Shown: piece after piece, positions 1 to 8,585 of the stretch
How positions within the stretch are numbered: position 1 is the first letter of the stretch
Layout of the letters: each line of letters begins with the position of its first letter
DNA from: Deltaproteobacteria bacterium
GTDB taxonomy: Bacteria > Bdellovibrionota_B > Oligoflexia > Oligoflexales > CAIYRB01
Assembly: GCA_016874735.1 (NCBI GenBank)
Contig: VGTI01000001.1
Location: forward strand, 124,001-188,000
DNA length: 64,000 bases
Direction: 5' to 3'
The notes under the pieces: model-generated
What the model saw: only the letters and a program-made list of their open reading frames with translations
Database searches by the model: none
Told to the model about the DNA's origin: nothing
Made by a program: the position numbers and the translations under genes

Positions 1-117
1 GCGTCATTTACCGTGCCTGACGGAAGGCGGGCGCTTAAAGTGCGCGCCGAGGGTAAAGAAGAGTCGCGTCTAGGCGACATTGAACCCTTGCCGCCGGGGA
101 AAAAGAAGAGCCAGTGA
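1..117 (+). CDS. C-terminal end of an unidentified protein
   Basis: An open frame enters from the left edge and stops at TGA 115-117, leaving 38 residues that end in a basic tail (PPGKKKSQ). The stop overlaps the GTG start of ybeY, so the two are probably translationally coupled. In many bacteria the gene before ybeY is phoH or a 7TM-HD phosphohydrolase, but this fragment carries no diagnostic motif, so the identity is left open. Confidence 0.6.
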   Translation, partial: ASFTVPDGRRALKVRAEGKEESRLGDIEPLPPGKKKSQ

Positions 118-689
118 AACCACCCGCTGCACCGCCATCTGTAGCTGCAGTCGATATTACCTGCCAAGTGCGCAGGTACAGAGTGAGCACTGCAGTTATC
201 ACAGCGATAGCTAGGGAAATAAAATCTCATCTGGGGCTGGACGATTTTCAAATCGGCATCACATTCGTCGGTAGCCGCGCGATTAGAACGCTCAATCATC
301 GGTTTAGAGATCGCGACAAGGTCACTGATGTGTTGTCATTCCCCCAAATTGATTGGCAGAGGCCTGTGCCCGTGCGTAGAAAGCGCAAGACTAATCGAGG
401 GCAAGGCGATGCATTTTTGCTGCATACCCTGGGTGATATCGTGATTTCCATCCCGGAGGCTGAACGCAATGCGGCGCAAATAGGCCAAAGTTTGGAGCGT
501 GAGCTATGTTTTTTGGTAGTTCACGGATTTTTACATCTCTGTGGTTACGACCATATGGTGCCAAAAGATGAGGCCATCATGTTGAGAGCGCAGCGCGTGC
601 TGATGCAAAGACTCGGCGAGGGCACACGTCGTCCGCTCTGGCGCAATTGCGTTAAGACAACTTTAGTTAGAAGAAAGCGAGCCCGATAG
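114..689 (+). CDS. ybeY: Endoribonuclease YbeY (rRNA maturation factor)
   Basis: YbeY is a single-strand-specific zinc endoribonuclease needed for 16S rRNA 3'-end processing and 70S quality control. The family signature HGFLHLCGYDH is present near residue 140: three histidines in the H-x3-H-x5-H spacing that binds zinc. The upstream half has the expected TDVLSFP segment. At 191 residues it is longer than the usual ~155, with an extra N-terminal stretch and a basic C-terminal tail rich in R/K. The GTG start overlaps the stop of the previous gene, and the next gene begins 2 bases after the stop, as in the common ybeY-corC arrangement. Confidence 0.93.
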   Translation: MKPPAAPPSVAAVDITCQVRRYRVSTAVITAIAREIKSHLGLDDFQIGITFVGSRAIRTLNHRFRDRDKVTDVLSFPQIDWQRPVPVRRKRKTNRGQGDAFLLHTLGDIVISIPEAERNAAQIGQSLERELCFLVVHGFLHLCGYDHMVPKDEAIMLRAQRVLMQRLGEGTRRPLWRNCVKTTLVRRKRAR

Positions 690-691
690 TC

Positions 692-2008
692 ATGGAAGCA
701 TTGTCTTCATACGACACTACCCAATTGGCAATAATTTCCGTAGCCCTGCTACTCTCGGCCTTTTTCTCTGGGACAGAGACAGCCATTACTGGGCTAGGGT
801 CGCTCAAAGCTAAACATCTCATGGAACAGGGAAGTACCGCGAAACGGCAGCTTAATTTATGGCTGACGCATCCGGGTAGAGTGCTCACGACGATTCTGAT
901 CTTCAATAATCTATTTCATATTTTAGCGTCTGCAGTAGCGACGGATTTCGCTTCCAGGCATTTACAGAGTCAAGCCATTGGTATTGCGACTGGTGTGATG
1001 ACTTTACTGATTCTTTTCTTTGTCGAGATCATTCCTAAGTCCTTTGCCAAGACCCATGCTGAGCGAGTCGCGGTCCCGGCACTGAGAATGATTTATGCCA
1101 TCTACCTAGTGGTCGCTCCCTTGGTTTGGTTGGTATCAGGGTTTGCCCTCAGAGTGGTGGGCAAGTTGGGAGGGGTTAGACAAGATACCCCACCGATCAC
1201 AGAGGAGGAGTTAGAGTATCTTGTGAACGTCGGTGAGCGTGCCGGTGTACTTGAAGAAACTAAGAAAGAAATGATCGTTGGTGTCTTTGAGTTTGATGAA
1301 ACTAAAGTCCGGGAGATCATGACCCCGCGGCCTGACGTCAAGTGGCTAGGCGACGACGCCACTCTCGCCGAGTCCCTGGCCTTAGCAGTTGAATCTGGGA
1401 TGTCACGGATTCCTGTGTGCGAAAATGGTGCAATAGACAATGTCATCGGGATTTTGCTCGTCAAAGATCTTCTTAAGGTGGCGCGCGATCAGCAGCGTGA
1501 CAGCACTCCATTTAGCGTCAAAAGAATTATGCGCTCACCATTCTTTGTGCCCGAATCAAAACCAGTGATGGATGTTTTTAAAGAGTTAAAAAGCAGCAAG
1601 AACCATATCGCTATCGTCATAGACGAGCACGGTGGGACGGCGGGCTTGGTCACTATGGAAGATATCCTGGAGGAGATCGTAGGGGAAATCCAAGACGAGT
1701 ACGATACGGAGGAGGCCGAGATTATCGAGACCGAGCCCGGAGTGTTTGATGTCGCTGGATCTTGTAACATTGATGAATTTCTTGAGCATTTCGGTATCGA
1801 GGAAGAGGATCTCAAAGAAAAACCTGATGAAGGTACAGACACTATCGCTGGCTGGATTGTGGCACTACTCGGGGACCTGCCGGCCCAAGGTGAGACCCTC
1901 AAGATTGGTTCCTTGAACCTTGAGGTGACCGAAGTCGAGCGGCAGCGGATTAGGCGCGTCAAGGTAACGGCCACTAAACCTGTGCAGGCAGATCCTATCG
2001 CAGGCTAA
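692..2008 (+). CDS. CNNM/CorC (HlyC-type) transmembrane CBS-domain protein
   Basis: A 438-residue membrane protein of the CorC/CNNM family, associated with magnesium or cobalt efflux and often misnamed hemolysin. Residues 1-190 form the DUF21 (CNNM) membrane domain with the opening LLLSAFFSGTETAI. About 205-330 is a CBS pair beginning at REIMTPRPDV and ending with DEHGGTAGLVTMEDILEEIVGEI. About 345-425 is the CorC_HlyC domain. It lies immediately after ybeY, probably in the same transcript. The last 4 bases overlap the stop of the convergent nagZ gene. Confidence 0.9.
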   Translation: MEALSSYDTTQLAIISVALLLSAFFSGTETAITGLGSLKAKHLMEQGSTAKRQLNLWLTHPGRVLTTILIFNNLFHILASAVATDFASRHLQSQAIGIATGVMTLLILFFVEIIPKSFAKTHAERVAVPALRMIYAIYLVVAPLVWLVSGFALRVVGKLGGVRQDTPPITEEELEYLVNVGERAGVLEETKKEMIVGVFEFDETKVREIMTPRPDVKWLGDDATLAESLALAVESGMSRIPVCENGAIDNVIGILLVKDLLKVARDQQRDSTPFSVKRIMRSPFFVPESKPVMDVFKELKSSKNHIAIVIDEHGGTAGLVTMEDILEEIVGEIQDEYDTEEAEIIETEPGVFDVAGSCNIDEFLEHFGIEEEDLKEKPDEGTDTIAGWIVALLGDLPAQGETLKIGSLNLEVTEVERQRIRRVKVTATKPVQADPIAG

Positions 2009-3012
2009 GCCGGTAAAGGACGTAAATGTTTGCGCATCGCGTTGACGCGTCCGGCCGCATCTTCCAGCCGCTCACGGAACGCAGGGCTGCGACTGGCCTC
2101 TTGGGTAAGCGCGTTGAAGGCTAGTTCGTAACGCTCTAAATGGCGACACACGAGAACCATGTCCACTCCGGCGGCGACGGCATGTACGATCGCCGCTTGC
2201 CATGCGGCAGGATCCTGAGGAACTGCTCCCATATTCATATCATCGCTGACCACAACGCCGTTGTAGCCAAGTTCCGCTTTCAACAATCCGTCGATGATGA
2301 CCCGAGAACTGCTAGCCTCCCCAGGCCCCAATGCTGGGTAGATGCAGTGGGAGATCATGACCATTGGGGCAAAAGGGAGTAGCGACCTGAATGGAGGCAG
2401 GTGTGTCTGCTCCAACTCTGGGCGTGATAAGGATACCGTGGCTCCACCGATGTGAGTATCCACGGTGGCGGCCCCTTGTCCCGGAAAGTGTTTAAGACAA
2501 CCTAGCACACCCGCCTCGTGGAGTCCTTCCAAGAAGCTGCCGGCACGCATGGTGACGCTGCCGGGAGTCACACCGAAGGCCCGGTCCCCAATCGCTGTAT
2601 TGGTGGGTTCGGTCAACACATCGCAAACCGGTGCAAAATTTACATTGATTCCCAATTGGGCCAGGGCTGTGCCGATCTCACGTGCAATACCGCGAATTTG
2701 GGCCAAAGCGATCGGGGTGTCCAGCCCATCCGCCAAGTTTGCCGCAGGACCCGGATTAGGGAACGGAGCCTTTAAGCGCGCCACGCGCCCGCCCTCTTGG
2801 TCGATAGCGACAACAAGCGGCGGAGCCCCCGCTGGCCGGGTCGCTTGGAGGCTGCAGATGAGAGAGGCAAGATCCGAGCCGGGAGGACAGTTGCGGCCGA
2901 AGATTGTGACTCCCGAGGGAGCCACGCTGCGGAAGAATGAATCTTCGTCAGCGGTTAACTTCGTGCCCTCAACAGCGCATACCAGTACGGTCCCAGCGGC
3001 AGAGTGGACCAT
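2005..3012 (-). CDS. nagZ: Beta-N-acetylhexosaminidase NagZ (GH3)
   Basis: GH3-family glucosaminidase that removes N-acetylglucosamine from anhydromuropeptides during peptidoglycan recycling in the cytoplasm. Visible motifs: IDQEGGRV (70-77), the KHFPG-G loop (174-180) followed by DTH (185-187), which carries the acid/base His of NagZ enzymes, and VVSDDMNMGA near 256 with the nucleophile Asp. Length (335) fits single-domain NagZ. No signal peptide is seen, consistent with a cytosolic recycling enzyme. It is followed upstream on the same strand by the KH-domain gene 8 bases away, so the two probably share a transcript. Confidence 0.93.
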   Translation of the reverse strand: MVHSAAGTVLVCAVEGTKLTADEDSFFRSVAPSGVTIFGRNCPPGSDLASLICSLQATRPAGAPPLVVAIDQEGGRVARLKAPFPNPGPAANLADGLDTPIALAQIRGIAREIGTALAQLGINVNFAPVCDVLTEPTNTAIGDRAFGVTPGSVTMRAGSFLEGLHEAGVLGCLKHFPGQGAATVDTHIGGATVSLSRPELEQTHLPPFRSLLPFAPMVMISHCIYPALGPGEASSSRVIIDGLLKAELGYNGVVVSDDMNMGAVPQDPAAWQAAIVHAVAAGVDMVLVCRHLERYELAFNALTQEASRSPAFRERLEDAAGRVNAMRKHLRPLPA

Positions 3013-3020
3013 GCGGTAGC

Positions 3021-3275
3021 CTATTCGTCAATAATCTGGAGAATATAACGCTTAGACAGTTTGGCGGCTGCGCAGTTTAGGATGGTCCTGATGGCATCGG
3101 CGGTACGTCCTTGACGACCAATCACTTTGCCAATGTCCTCTTTAGCCACCTTTAACTCGATGATGTTGGTCTGGTTGCCAGCGATCTCACTGATCTCGAT
3201 CCGCCCAACCTCGTCAACGAGCGCCTTGGCTATGAACTCTACCAGATCCTTCATGGTAACGTCAGAATCACCCAT
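3021..3275 (-). CDS. khpA: KH-domain RNA-binding protein KhpA (YlqC/UPF0109 family)
   Basis: An 84-residue single KH-domain protein. The GxxG loop is in the segment GKVIGRQGRTADAIRTIL, and the N-terminus (MKDLVEFIAKALVD) matches the KhpA/YlqC family. KhpA often works with KhpB/Jag in RNA binding and cell-envelope control; khpB is not in this window. It is often found beside rpsP/rimM/trmD, but here it precedes nagZ on the minus strand. Confidence 0.9.
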   Translation of the reverse strand: MGDSDVTMKDLVEFIAKALVDEVGRIEISEIAGNQTNIIELKVAKEDIGKVIGRQGRTADAIRTILNCAAAKLSKRYILQIIDE

Positions 3276-3395
3276 AGCTCACTTCCGTGTTCAAAAGGAA
3301 TTCAACTCGCAACCGCTCTCAGCTAGCGTCAGCAGTCCTGTACTTACCTTACGTTAGTTTATAAGATAACTCTCGATAAGAAAAGGAGACAATCT

Positions 3396-3839
3396 GTGTC
3401 AGCAGTCACAATAGAAAACATCTTTGACGGTAACATAGAGCAAGTATTCGAGGCTTGTCGGCAATATCTCGACTATCCCAAATTCCTACCCGGGGTAGCT
3501 GGGATCGAGGTGCTCAAGGCTAAAGAGCCTAAGTCGGTGTGCCAGGTCCGCTACGAGGTCAGACTTATCAAGGTGTTTCACTACACGCTCAATATGTTTG
3601 AGGAAAAGCCTAGCAAGATCTGGTGGCATCTCGATGAATCCAACCTCATGAAGAAGAGCTCTGGGTCCTGGGAGTTTAGTGATCTGGGTAAGGGAAAGAC
3701 TAAGGCCGTGTACAGTTTAGATGTGGCATTTTCCATGTTTGCACCGCAGAAGATAGTCGACCAGGTGGCTAAAGCCAATCTACCGGGCCTCATGAAGGGC
3801 ATGCAGGCACTCATCGACCATCACCGGCATCATGGTTAA
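3396..3839 (+). CDS. SRPBCC-fold (START/COQ10-like, RatA-type) protein
   Basis: A 147-residue single-domain protein of the polyketide cyclase/START (SRPBCC) fold. The N-terminus has the typical pattern of a short strand, then VFEACRQYLDYPKFLPGVAGIEVL, seen in COQ10/RatA-like proteins; the C-terminus is the long helix ending LPGLMKGMQALIDHHRHHG. The start is GTG 3396, preceded by AAAGGAG at 3382-3388. Such proteins bind hydrophobic ligands or act with ribosomes or quinones; no specific ligand can be assigned here. Confidence 0.75.
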   Translation: MSAVTIENIFDGNIEQVFEACRQYLDYPKFLPGVAGIEVLKAKEPKSVCQVRYEVRLIKVFHYTLNMFEEKPSKIWWHLDESNLMKKSSGSWEFSDLGKGKTKAVYSLDVAFSMFAPQKIVDQVAKANLPGLMKGMQALIDHHRHHG

Positions 3840-4029
3840 CCATGGCCATCATCCCAGGACTGTCTAAAAGGTAGGCGGCTGTTTCAAGAGTTCGCGCTGC
3901 TTTCCGTCAGAATCGTGGCTGGACTTTCGTTTGACCTGAGACTCCTTGGGGGTCATCAGGTGACATTCTAATGTTTTCGGCCGGTTGTCCAGAGGGCTAA
4001 GACGTGGCATGGTCTTTGCTGATTACAGT

Positions 4030-4058
4030 GTAGATAGGCGATCTTGTCGCCCACCTAC
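4030..4058 (+). other. Hairpin upstream of the small-protein gene
   Basis: GTAG at 4030-4033 pairs with CTAC at 4055-4058, and GGCGA at 4037-4041 pairs with TCGCC at 4047-4051, with a 5-base loop. The stem lies 35 bases before the ATG of the next gene, with no T tract, so it is a possible 5'-UTR structure rather than a terminator. The rest of 3840-4093 shows nothing recognisable. Confidence 0.35.
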
Positions 4059-4093
4059 TGCTGATGTTGCCGCTGATTCGGAGGATAAAGTAG

Positions 4094-4327
4094 ATGCAAG
4101 GACATGATACTGACAAACAAAGCAATGTTGTTTCGTTGTTCACGGTGCGTGATAAGTCCGCAGCCAAAGCCGTAGATCAGGCGGACGCCGAAATGGCGTC
4201 GAACACGCCTGAGACACCGGCTTTCGATGATGTGATGACTAAAAATGCTCGGAACCAAGAACGCATGGCCAAAGAGCGAGCAAATGCTAATAAATCGGTG
4301 CTGAAATCTTACCGGATCAAGCACTGA
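4094..4327 (+). CDS. Small protein of unknown function (77 aa)
   Basis: I do not recognise this protein. It has an excellent ribosome binding site (GGAGG at about 4079-4083) before the ATG. The 77 residues are hydrophilic, with no membrane segment: an N-terminal motif SNVVSLFTVRDK, an Asp/Glu-rich middle, and a basic C-terminal helix (ARNQERMAKERANANKS) ending in KSYRIKH. The N-terminal motif resembles TQIVDLASFRKKK in the next gene downstream, so the two may share a short docking or localisation element. Confidence 0.7.
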   Translation: MQGHDTDKQSNVVSLFTVRDKSAAKAVDQADAEMASNTPETPAFDDVMTKNARNQERMAKERANANKSVLKSYRIKH

Positions 4328-4414
4328 ATCCGTGTTCTCTACCTGTTAGAGTGTTGTGGTTGACGTTGTCGCTTGTTGATAAATGTTGTTGTGTTGTTGA
4401 AGGCAGGTATCTCT

Positions 4415-4741
4415 ATGAGTTTTGAGCAAAAGGGTTCAGAGTCCGGACCAACCCAAATTGTCGATCTGGCTTCTTTCCGGAAGAAGAAGGAAATCGATCA
4501 AGAACTGGCTCGCGGTGGGCGTCGCCCGTTATATGTTAGCCATATGACCGGTAAAGTTACCGGTCAAAACCCAGAGGCTAGTGGTCAGAATGACACCCAA
4601 GCTGACTTTGGGGATCGTCTTCAAAGGATTCGTAGTAGCCTCGAAAAGATTAACAGGCTTATGTCCGAACTAAAGAAAATGTCTACCGATTCTCAGCCAG
4701 CTTCGACTCCTATCTCCTCCTCCGGCCGCACTAAACTTTAA
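4415..4741 (+). CDS. Small hydrophilic protein of unknown function (108 aa)
   Basis: Unrecognised. The start is placed at ATG 4415, preceded by a GAAGGCAGG-like ribosome binding site; an in-frame upstream start at 4373 would add 14 hydrophobic residues without a good site. The protein opens with MSFEQKG and then has TQIVDLASFRKKKEIDQELARGG, similar in pattern to SNVVSLFTVRDK in the preceding gene. The second half is a predicted amphipathic helix (RLQRIRSSLEKINRLMSELKKM) followed by a Ser/Pro-rich tail. No membrane segment. Confidence 0.7.
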   Translation: MSFEQKGSESGPTQIVDLASFRKKKEIDQELARGGRRPLYVSHMTGKVTGQNPEASGQNDTQADFGDRLQRIRSSLEKINRLMSELKKMSTDSQPASTPISSSGRTKL

Positions 4742-4768
4742 TCAATTGATACATCTCATGCTTTCAGC

Positions 4769-4796
4769 TTGCCATTAAGTTGCCAGGCGATATATA
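4769..4796 (+). promoter_or_regulatory. Putative sigma70-type promoter of the coiled-coil lipoprotein gene
   Basis: TTGCCA (4769-4774), a 16-base spacer, then TATATA (4791-4796), 56 bases before the ATG at 4852. Assigned by eye from consensus match only. Confidence 0.4.
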
Positions 4797-4851
4797 GCCT
4801 CTCGCTCGATAGATCAAGGTAATCAATACTTTGACGATTGGTGGGTTCTAT

Positions 4852-5931
4852 ATGTCGCTTAGTAATTTTATGCACTTGGTTGCCTTCTGTTCACTTGTCA
4901 TGGCTTGTTCTGTTAAGGACGACCTGGACGAGATGCACAAGAGCACCGTGGAAATGAATAAGACCACGCTAGAGATGCGTGATGCTACGACGCGCATGGA
5001 GCAGAAGACCGCCGCAATGCAGCAAACCACTGCGTCGATGGCTACGACTACGGAAGCGCTCAATCAGAACACAATCAACACCTACCAAGACTTGCGCCAT
5101 GGGACCTCGGCTCAACTGAGAGCGATTGCCATTGAAAAAATGCGAGCGGCAAAGAGCCAAGTTGAAAAAATAGTTTACGCCGCCAGTTACGTGCGTGCCT
5201 TCGAGTTTCAGCTGTGGAAAGGTCAGGGGCGCGACGACGAAGCCAAATTGAATAATCAGCGCGACGATGCCGTGAATGAGTACCTGCGCATGATCAAAGG
5301 GATCTGCATGGACTTAGGTGCTAAGTTGACGATGTCGCCAATGTCCTCCGATGCGAGGATGCAGGATCTTTATGCCCTGGTAACAGTGATACACTTGGTG
5401 GATTCCAACGATCCAGGTCTCCAAGACGAGATGGACCGCGGCATGGAAAAACTTCTGGAAGAGGGTCTCAAGACCAAAAAGCAGGTCGAGAGTGGGGCGA
5501 TCGGAGCAACGGCGCTTACGACATATATGCAAAGCGTACTACTTTACGAACCATACGCGCGTCTAGTTTTTGAACTGCGCCAAAATTTCCTGGCAGCCAT
5601 GTTTGTGGGCGATATGGTTGGCGGACCGGCACGTACAGTTAGTCTCGTGCAGAAATTAAAAATGACTTTACTACTCTGGGTTGCTCCGACGCAGAGCCAC
5701 AACACCGCCGCGTTAAATCAACTCAGAGACATGATCAACGAAGCGATGGAATCCCGTCAGATTCTCGTAGATCTTGGCTATCCGGTAACGCTACATAAAT
5801 CGATAAGGCGTTTACTCGCTAATATGCGCATTGAAGAAAATGCTTTGGAAGCTGCCGATCGGCAACAAACCCTGAACGTTATTCGTAGCAGTGTCGAGCA
5901 AATTGTGTCGATGGACGCCGAAGCTGAGTGA
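4852..5931 (+). CDS. Coiled-coil lipoprotein of unknown function
   Basis: A 359-residue protein from ATG 4852 (a TTG 21 bases upstream is in frame but less likely). The N-terminus is a short lipoprotein signal with the lipobox VMAC, so it is probably membrane-anchored in the envelope. Residues after the Cys form a striking heptad-like run of Met/Thr repeats (EMHKSTVEMNKTT, then LEMRDATTRMEQKT, AAMQQTTASMATTT), a probable coiled coil. The rest is largely helical and hydrophilic. No family is recognised. The convergent hpt gene follows after 10 bases. Confidence 0.75.
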   Translation: MSLSNFMHLVAFCSLVMACSVKDDLDEMHKSTVEMNKTTLEMRDATTRMEQKTAAMQQTTASMATTTEALNQNTINTYQDLRHGTSAQLRAIAIEKMRAAKSQVEKIVYAASYVRAFEFQLWKGQGRDDEAKLNNQRDDAVNEYLRMIKGICMDLGAKLTMSPMSSDARMQDLYALVTVIHLVDSNDPGLQDEMDRGMEKLLEEGLKTKKQVESGAIGATALTTYMQSVLLYEPYARLVFELRQNFLAAMFVGDMVGGPARTVSLVQKLKMTLLLWVAPTQSHNTAALNQLRDMINEAMESRQILVDLGYPVTLHKSIRRLLANMRIEENALEAADRQQTLNVIRSSVEQIVSMDAEAE

Positions 5932-5941
5932 GCGGCCCAGT

Positions 5942-6472
5942 TCAGTCTGTAACCTGTGCCAGGTAAGGCAAATTACGATAGTACTGATCTAAGTCGAGGC
6001 CGTAACCAATCACAAACTCTCGGCTGATCTCGAACCCAACGTAATCTAGGTGGTGATGCATTTGATGCGCCTCCGGCTTGGAGAGAAAGGTCGCCACTTT
6101 GAGGCTTTTGGGATTTCTGAGCTTTAGGAGGCCTAAAAGATAGTCGATGGTAACACCCGAATCGATGACATCCTCGATGAGCAGTACATGCTTGCCCGTG
6201 ATATCACGAGTCAAATCGTGAGTCAGACGTACATGGCCGGTCGAAGCCGTGCCAACGTAGCTTGATACCCCTATAAATTCCATTGAGAGGGGCAGATTGA
6301 TAGCTCGCACTAAATCAGCCATAAATATAACGGCACCCTTGAGTACGCCGATACAGACTAGTGGCTCACCATTGTAATCGCGTGCGATTTGAGCACCTAG
6401 CTCCGTAATTCTTTGTTGAATTTTGGAGGCGTCAAATAGTGGTTTGAAATTGATTTGTTTTTGCACAATCAC
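5942..6472 (-). CDS. hpt: Hypoxanthine phosphoribosyltransferase
   Basis: Type I phosphoribosyltransferase that joins hypoxanthine (and usually guanine) to PRPP, giving IMP/GMP. The PRPP-binding loop LLIEDVIDSGVTI is intact near residues 96-108, and the C-terminal segment FVIGYGLDLDQYYRNLPYLA is typical of Hpt. Length 176 fits the family. Its ATG overlaps the stop of the purine nucleoside phosphorylase gene by 4 bases, so it is the last gene of a coupled salvage operon that turns released purine bases back into nucleotides. Confidence 0.95.
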   Translation of the reverse strand: MIVQKQINFKPLFDASKIQQRITELGAQIARDYNGEPLVCIGVLKGAVIFMADLVRAINLPLSMEFIGVSSYVGTASTGHVRLTHDLTRDITGKHVLLIEDVIDSGVTIDYLLGLLKLRNPKSLKVATFLSKPEAHQMHHHLDYVGFEISREFVIGYGLDLDQYYRNLPYLAQVTD

Positions 6473-7284
6473 ACTCCTACAGCTTTGATGAGAATAGATT
6501 GAAGGCGCTCTTGGTTTTTAGCCACAAGGTCTAACACGTCGTCATGAGTCAATGGTTCGCCAAGACCACCTGACATATTTGTCACGAACGATAAACAAGC
6601 GACTTTCAGCCCAAGCTGATGTGCGGCCATGGTCTCTTGTACGGTACTCATGCCAACCACAGTTGCACCCAGACCTGCAAGCATGCGAGCCTCGGCCGGA
6701 GTTTCGTAAGCAGGTCCAAGAACGCCGACATACACACCTCGGACGATGTCATGATCTAAGGCGCAAATCTTTTCGAGCCAAGATTTGTCCCAAGCGCTTG
6801 CCATATCTAGAAATTGTTTACCGAAATATTTGCCCTTCGGACCCATCAGGCAACTTGTTCCCGTCATGTTTATCTGGTCGGTGACGGCGACTAATGTGCC
6901 TGGAGGGACGTCGGCGCATAACGACCCCGACGCATTTGTGAGCAGTACGCGTTTGACCCCTAAAGTTGCCAAAACTCGTAATGGATATACGATGTCATGG
7001 GCGCTCAGCCCCTCGTAAAGATGAAGGCGTCCGGTCATCACTACTAAAGGCGTATTGCCTATTGTTCCCGCTACTAGCGAGGCGCCGTGACCCTGCACGC
7101 TCGGTGACGCAACGTGAGGCAACTCTTGCAGCTCGACACTAGTCGAACCCGAAAGGTTGTTCTCAAAACCTTTAAACCCGGATCCGAGTACAACTAATGT
7201 CGGAGGAAGACGGTCGACTCCAAGGGCAGATTTCACTGCTGTTGCTGTAGCTGCAATCTCAGTCTCAAGTTTAGTTACTGACAT
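6469..7284 (-). CDS. punA: Purine nucleoside phosphorylase (trimeric PNP, PunA type)
   Basis: Cleaves purine (deoxy)ribonucleosides with phosphate into base and (deoxy)ribose-1-phosphate. Visible motifs of the trimeric PNP/MTAP family: VVLGSGFKGFENNL (phosphate loop), LLTNASGSL, GPAYETPAEARMLAGLGATVVGMSTVQE with the purine-site Glu and Met, and the late Asn of CLSFVTNMSGG. The 271-residue length is usual. It overlaps both neighbours (1 base with the pyrimidine phosphorylase stop, 4 bases with hpt), indicating translational coupling. Confidence 0.94.
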   Translation of the reverse strand: MSVTKLETEIAATATAVKSALGVDRLPPTLVVLGSGFKGFENNLSGSTSVELQELPHVASPSVQGHGASLVAGTIGNTPLVVMTGRLHLYEGLSAHDIVYPLRVLATLGVKRVLLTNASGSLCADVPPGTLVAVTDQINMTGTSCLMGPKGKYFGKQFLDMASAWDKSWLEKICALDHDIVRGVYVGVLGPAYETPAEARMLAGLGATVVGMSTVQETMAAHQLGLKVACLSFVTNMSGGLGEPLTHDDVLDLVAKNQERLQSILIKAVGV

Positions 7285-8585
7285 TAAGTAATATCCTCAA
7301 TAAACACGTGAGCCGTCGCTTGTTCACCCAGTTTGTAGGCTTGTCCCACCATATTGACGGCAACAGCTGCAGTTGATTCATCGGCGGCGTGAACTATGGC
7401 TACTGGCTCATCTCGGTCAAGGCGCGCTCCAACTCTTTTCAGCCCAGTGAGTCCTACCCAGGGGTTAATCCGGTCGTTGACGAGTCTGCGACCGCCACCG
7501 AGAGCTAATACGGCCAATCCTAATTGGCGCGTATCAATCGTACTTACAAATGGTCCACCAGAGACGACAACCGCTTTCTTGACGGGTGCCTTATAAAGCC
7601 GCTTGGGATCTTGTAGTAAATCCAAATCACCATTTTGCGCCTCGGCCACCTGTAAAAATTTGCGCCATGCGGTTCCGTCCAGAAGATGACCGCGCAATTT
7701 GGCGCGAATCTCGTCACCGTCTCGCGACGGCATAGCGAGACGCACCATCTCCGCCGCTAGGTGAATTGACAGCTCTGTCGTATCTTCGGGTCCTCGACCA
7801 CTAAGAACCTCGCAGCACTCAGCAACCTCAAGGGCGTTACCTGCATGTGTGCCCAGTGGTGAGTTCATGTCAGAGAGAGTGCAGTGGACTGACAGTCCAC
7901 AACTACGACCCACTGTTGCTAACTGCTGCGCCAATTCATAAGCGGCATCACGCGTCGCCATAAAGGCACCGGTACCGTGTTTAACGTCAAGCACTAGGCC
8001 GCCGATTCCCTCTGCCAACTTTTTCGATAAGATCGAGCCCACAATAAGAGGGATCGACTCAACCGTAGCGGTGACGTCTCGCATGGCATAAAGCTTGCGA
8101 TCTAATGGCACGACTTGTTCAGTCTGTCCCATGATGCAGCCTCCCAGAGTAGCCATCTGGGCGGCAATTTGCTCCTCTGTCAGATAAACCGTCCAGCCCA
8201 CCGCTTCGAGTTTGTCTAAAGTACCACCGGTATGGCCCAGGCCACGCCCAGCCATCATGGGTACTTTGACACCCTCGCACAAAACCAAAGGTAGTATGAT
8301 CAATGAAGTTTTGTCACCGATACCACCCGTGCTGTGCTTATCCACTATCTGATGCCGGGGATAAGGCCAAGAGAGCTGGCGCCCAGAGTCACGCATAATT
8401 TTTGTCAAATCACTGGTCTCTTGCGGAACCATGCCTCGTAAAGTGACGGCCATTAGCATGGCGCCCATCTGATAGTCAGCGACCTCACCTCGAAGAAAAC
8501 CTTGGAAAAACTCGGCGAGTTCGTGGCTAGATAGGGCCAAACCGTCGCGTTTGCGCCGTATGATTTCCTGGGGAAGTAAATTCAA
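7284..8585 (-). CDS. deoA: Thymidine/pyrimidine-nucleoside phosphorylase
   Basis: A 433-residue nucleoside phosphorylase II family enzyme that splits thymidine (or pyrimidine nucleosides) with phosphate. Diagnostic segments: the N-terminal helical domain (LPQEIIRRKRDGLALSS), the phosphate-binding loop KHSTGGIGDKTSL, MMAGRGLGHTGGTLDKLE, and ADVKHG-like LDVKHGTGAFM. Whether it is thymidine-specific (DeoA) or broad (Pdp) cannot be decided by eye. It overlaps the upstream large secreted-protein gene by 4 bases and the downstream PNP gene by 1 base. Confidence 0.93.
   Translation of the reverse strand: MNLLPQEIIRRKRDGLALSSHELAEFFQGFLRGEVADYQMGAMLMAVTLRGMVPQETSDLTKIMRDSGRQLSWPYPRHQIVDKHSTGGIGDKTSLIILPLVLCEGVKVPMMAGRGLGHTGGTLDKLEAVGWTVYLTEEQIAAQMATLGGCIMGQTEQVVPLDRKLYAMRDVTATVESIPLIVGSILSKKLAEGIGGLVLDVKHGTGAFMATRDAAYELAQQLATVGRSCGLSVHCTLSDMNSPLGTHAGNALEVAECCEVLSGRGPEDTTELSIHLAAEMVRLAMPSRDGDEIRAKLRGHLLDGTAWRKFLQVAEAQNGDLDLLQDPKRLYKAPVKKAVVVSGGPFVSTIDTRQLGLAVLALGGGRRLVNDRINPWVGLTGLKRVGARLDRDEPVAIVHAADESTAAVAVNMVGQAYKLGEQATAHVFIEDIT

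Noticed and set aside
2465-3019. 184-codon plus-strand frame opposite nagZ
   Set aside because: Shadow of nagZ; no start signal and no protein-like motif.
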